This document shows positions 6,374-7,509 of a DNA stretch of 7,509 nt, in pieces (positions within the stretch are counted from its first letter, which is position 1; each line of letters begins with the position of its first letter). The position numbers and the translations under genes are program-made. The DNA comes from Acidobacteriota bacterium. GTDB taxonomy: Bacteria; Acidobacteriota; UBA6911. The stretch covers positions 1 through 7,509 of the forward strand of contig JAFNAH010000131.1 in the NCBI GenBank assembly GCA_017860075.1, written 5' to 3'. The notes beneath the pieces are model-generated. The model saw only the letters and a program-made list of their open reading frames with translations, was not told the DNA's origin and ran no database searches.

Positions 6374-6382
6374 CCTAGCCCC

Positions 6383-6390
6383 GGAGAGGG
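6383..6390 (+). promoter_or_regulatory. Possible ribosome binding site of the sensor kinase
   Basis: GGAGAGGG lies upstream of the ATG at 6403 with a rather long 12-nt gap. An in-frame TGA (6400-6402) directly precedes the ATG, so the start cannot lie further upstream. Confidence 0.35.
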
Positions 6391-6402
6391 TCATCCGACT
6401 GA

Positions 6403-7509
6403 ATGAGAGAAGAACAACCGCCTGTCGACGAGAATGCGAGGGTCGACGCCCTTCGCCGCTATGGCATCCTCGACACTCCGCGCGAGGAGGCCTATGACGA
6501 TCTCGCCTCACTTGCGGCACAGGTATGTGGGACACCGCTTGCGATGATCGGTTTCCTCGATACCGACCGTGTCTGGTTTAAGTCTACGGTCGGATTCGAT
6601 GCCACCGAGATGCCGCGAGACAGGACCTTCTGCGCCCATGCAGTCGTTGTCCGCGAGGTCCTGGTTGTTCCGGATGCCGCCGCGGATCCCCGCTTCTCAT
6701 CCAACCCGCTTGTGACCTCTGCGCCGGGCGTGCGCTTCTACGCGGGCGTTCCGCTCTTCAGTCGGGAAGGGTATGCGCTCGGCACACTCTGCGTGGTCGA
6801 CCGGGTGGGGCGGGAGATCCTTCCCGCCCAGCTCTCAGCCCTTAGGGCGCTCGCGCGCCAGGTGACGGCGCAGCTCGAACTGCGCAGAAGGCTGACCGAG
6901 CTCGCGCAGGCGGTCAGTGACAGAACGCGCGCACAGGAAGAGCTGGACCTGATGTTCACTCTCTCCATTGACATGCTCTGCGTTGCGGGTTTTGACGGGT
7001 ATTACAAGCGCCTGAATCCCGCATGGGAGAAGACTCTCGGTTACTCGAAGGAGGAGTTGTTTGCCAAGCCATACGTCGAGTTCGTGCATCCGGAAGACCG
7101 TGAGATCACCTTGAAGGAGGGCGAGAAGCTTGCACTGGGGCGGGATGTCATTTTCTTCGAAAACAGGTACATCTGCCGGGACGGGAGTTACCGGTGGCTC
7201 GCCTGGACGGCAACGCCCTGGAAGGAGCAGCAGCTCATATTTGCTGCGGCGCGTGACATCACGGAGCGGAAACGCGCGGAAGAAGACCTGAGGCGCACTG
7301 CACGGGAGCTGGAGGCGGCCAGGAAGGCCGAGGAGGACAACACGGCCCGGCTTGGCCAACTCGTCAGAGAGCTCGAGTCTTCCCGGCTCCGCGCCGAGGA
7401 AGCCACCAGCGCGAAGAGCGAGTTCCTTGCCAACATGAGCCACGAGATCCGGACCCCGCTGAACGCGATCGTGGGAATGACGGATCTCGCGTTGCAGACC
7501 AGGCTCAAC
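6403..7509 (+). CDS. GAF-PAS sensor histidine kinase, N-terminal part (3' truncated by window)
   Basis: The frame is open for 369 codons to the window end. A GAF domain (about 22-165) shows the common pattern [21 protein letters not shown] (76-81), NPLV and RFYAGVPL, ending [12 protein letters not shown] domain (about 182-290) includes W208, GYSKEEL, HPEDRE (229-234), the [12 protein letters not shown] strand and the closing [15 protein letters not shown] charged helical linker, probably coiled coil (about 285-335), leads to the HisKA H-box, SHEIRTPLN, with the phospho-accepting H347. The ATPase domain, and any receiver or Hpt domain, lie beyond the window. H-boxes written [19 protein letters not shown] are typical of hybrid kinases, so receiver domains downstream are likely. 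No membrane segment or signal peptide is seen, so it is probably cytoplasmic. The GAF and PAS ligands cannot be told from the sequence. It is divergent from the broken ATPase gene, and no cognate regulator is visible. Confidence 0.92.
   Translation, partial: MREEQPPVDENARVDALRRYGILDTPREEAYDDLASLAAQVCGTPLAMIGFLDTDRVWFKSTVGFDATEMPRDRTFCAHAVVVREVLVVPDAAADPRFSSNPLVTSAPGVRFYAGVPLFSREGYALGTLCVVDRVGREILPAQLSALRALARQVTAQLELRRRLTELAQAVSDRTRAQEELDLMFTLSIDMLCVAGFDGYYKRLNPAWEKTLGYSKEELFAKPYVEFVHPEDREITLKEGEKLALGRDVIFFENRYICRDGSYRWLAWTATPWKEQQLIFAAARDITERKRAEEDLRRTARELEAARKAEEDNTARLGQLVRELESSRLRAEEATSAKSEFLANMSHEIRTPLNAIVGMTDLALQTRLN

Overview
The window looks like a piece of chromosome from a GC-rich Gram-negative-type bacterium. 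It encodes an alpha-2-macroglobulin/PBP1C pair, a Tat-type exported enzyme, a small PilZ protein and a hybrid-type sensor kinase. The mix, especially the short 'RRxxR...DxSxxG' PilZ protein and the structured GC-rich intergenic repeats, would suit Acidobacteriota or a related phylum. That assignment is an inference from gene style, not a measured result.

Left part (1-3872, + strand): a cell-envelope gene cluster. It opens with the last codons of a bacterial alpha-2-macroglobulin (1-217). A 249-nt spacer follows, mostly filled by a structured element made of two inverted hairpin units (299-421). Next comes pbpC, encoding the bifunctional peptidoglycan synthase PBP1C (467-2698). Only 22 nt later comes an enolase-superfamily dipeptide (L-Ala-D/L-Glu) epimerase with a twin-arginine signal (2721-3872). 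The A2M-PbpC pair is classically read as 'trap the invading protease, then repair the wall'. The epimerase acts on a murein-derived dipeptide, so the three genes form a coherent wall-defence and wall-turnover theme.

Middle (3873-4297): a 425-nt non-coding stretch. It holds a notable inverted repeat whose two arms are tandem hexamers (consensus near CCTGGA), with a separate hairpin in the loop. Beyond it lies a short PilZ-domain gene (4298-4627, +), probably a c-di-GMP-responsive protein.

Right part: on the minus strand lies a Ycf46-type AAA+ ATPase that is broken. The N-terminal part (5396-6202) and the AAA core (4729-5421) are in different frames. The segment that should join them, including the beta-strand before Walker A, is missing at about 5410-5425, which looks like an out-of-frame deletion of roughly 60 nt. 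Divergently, after a 200-nt spacer, a GAF-PAS-histidine kinase starts at 6403 on the plus strand. It runs off the window just after the H-box.

No RNA genes, CRISPR arrays, intact insertion sequences or convincing rho-independent terminators were seen. The points most worth a second look are the hexamer-armed inverted repeat, the broken Ycf46 gene, the paired-hairpin element and the exported epimerase next to pbpC.
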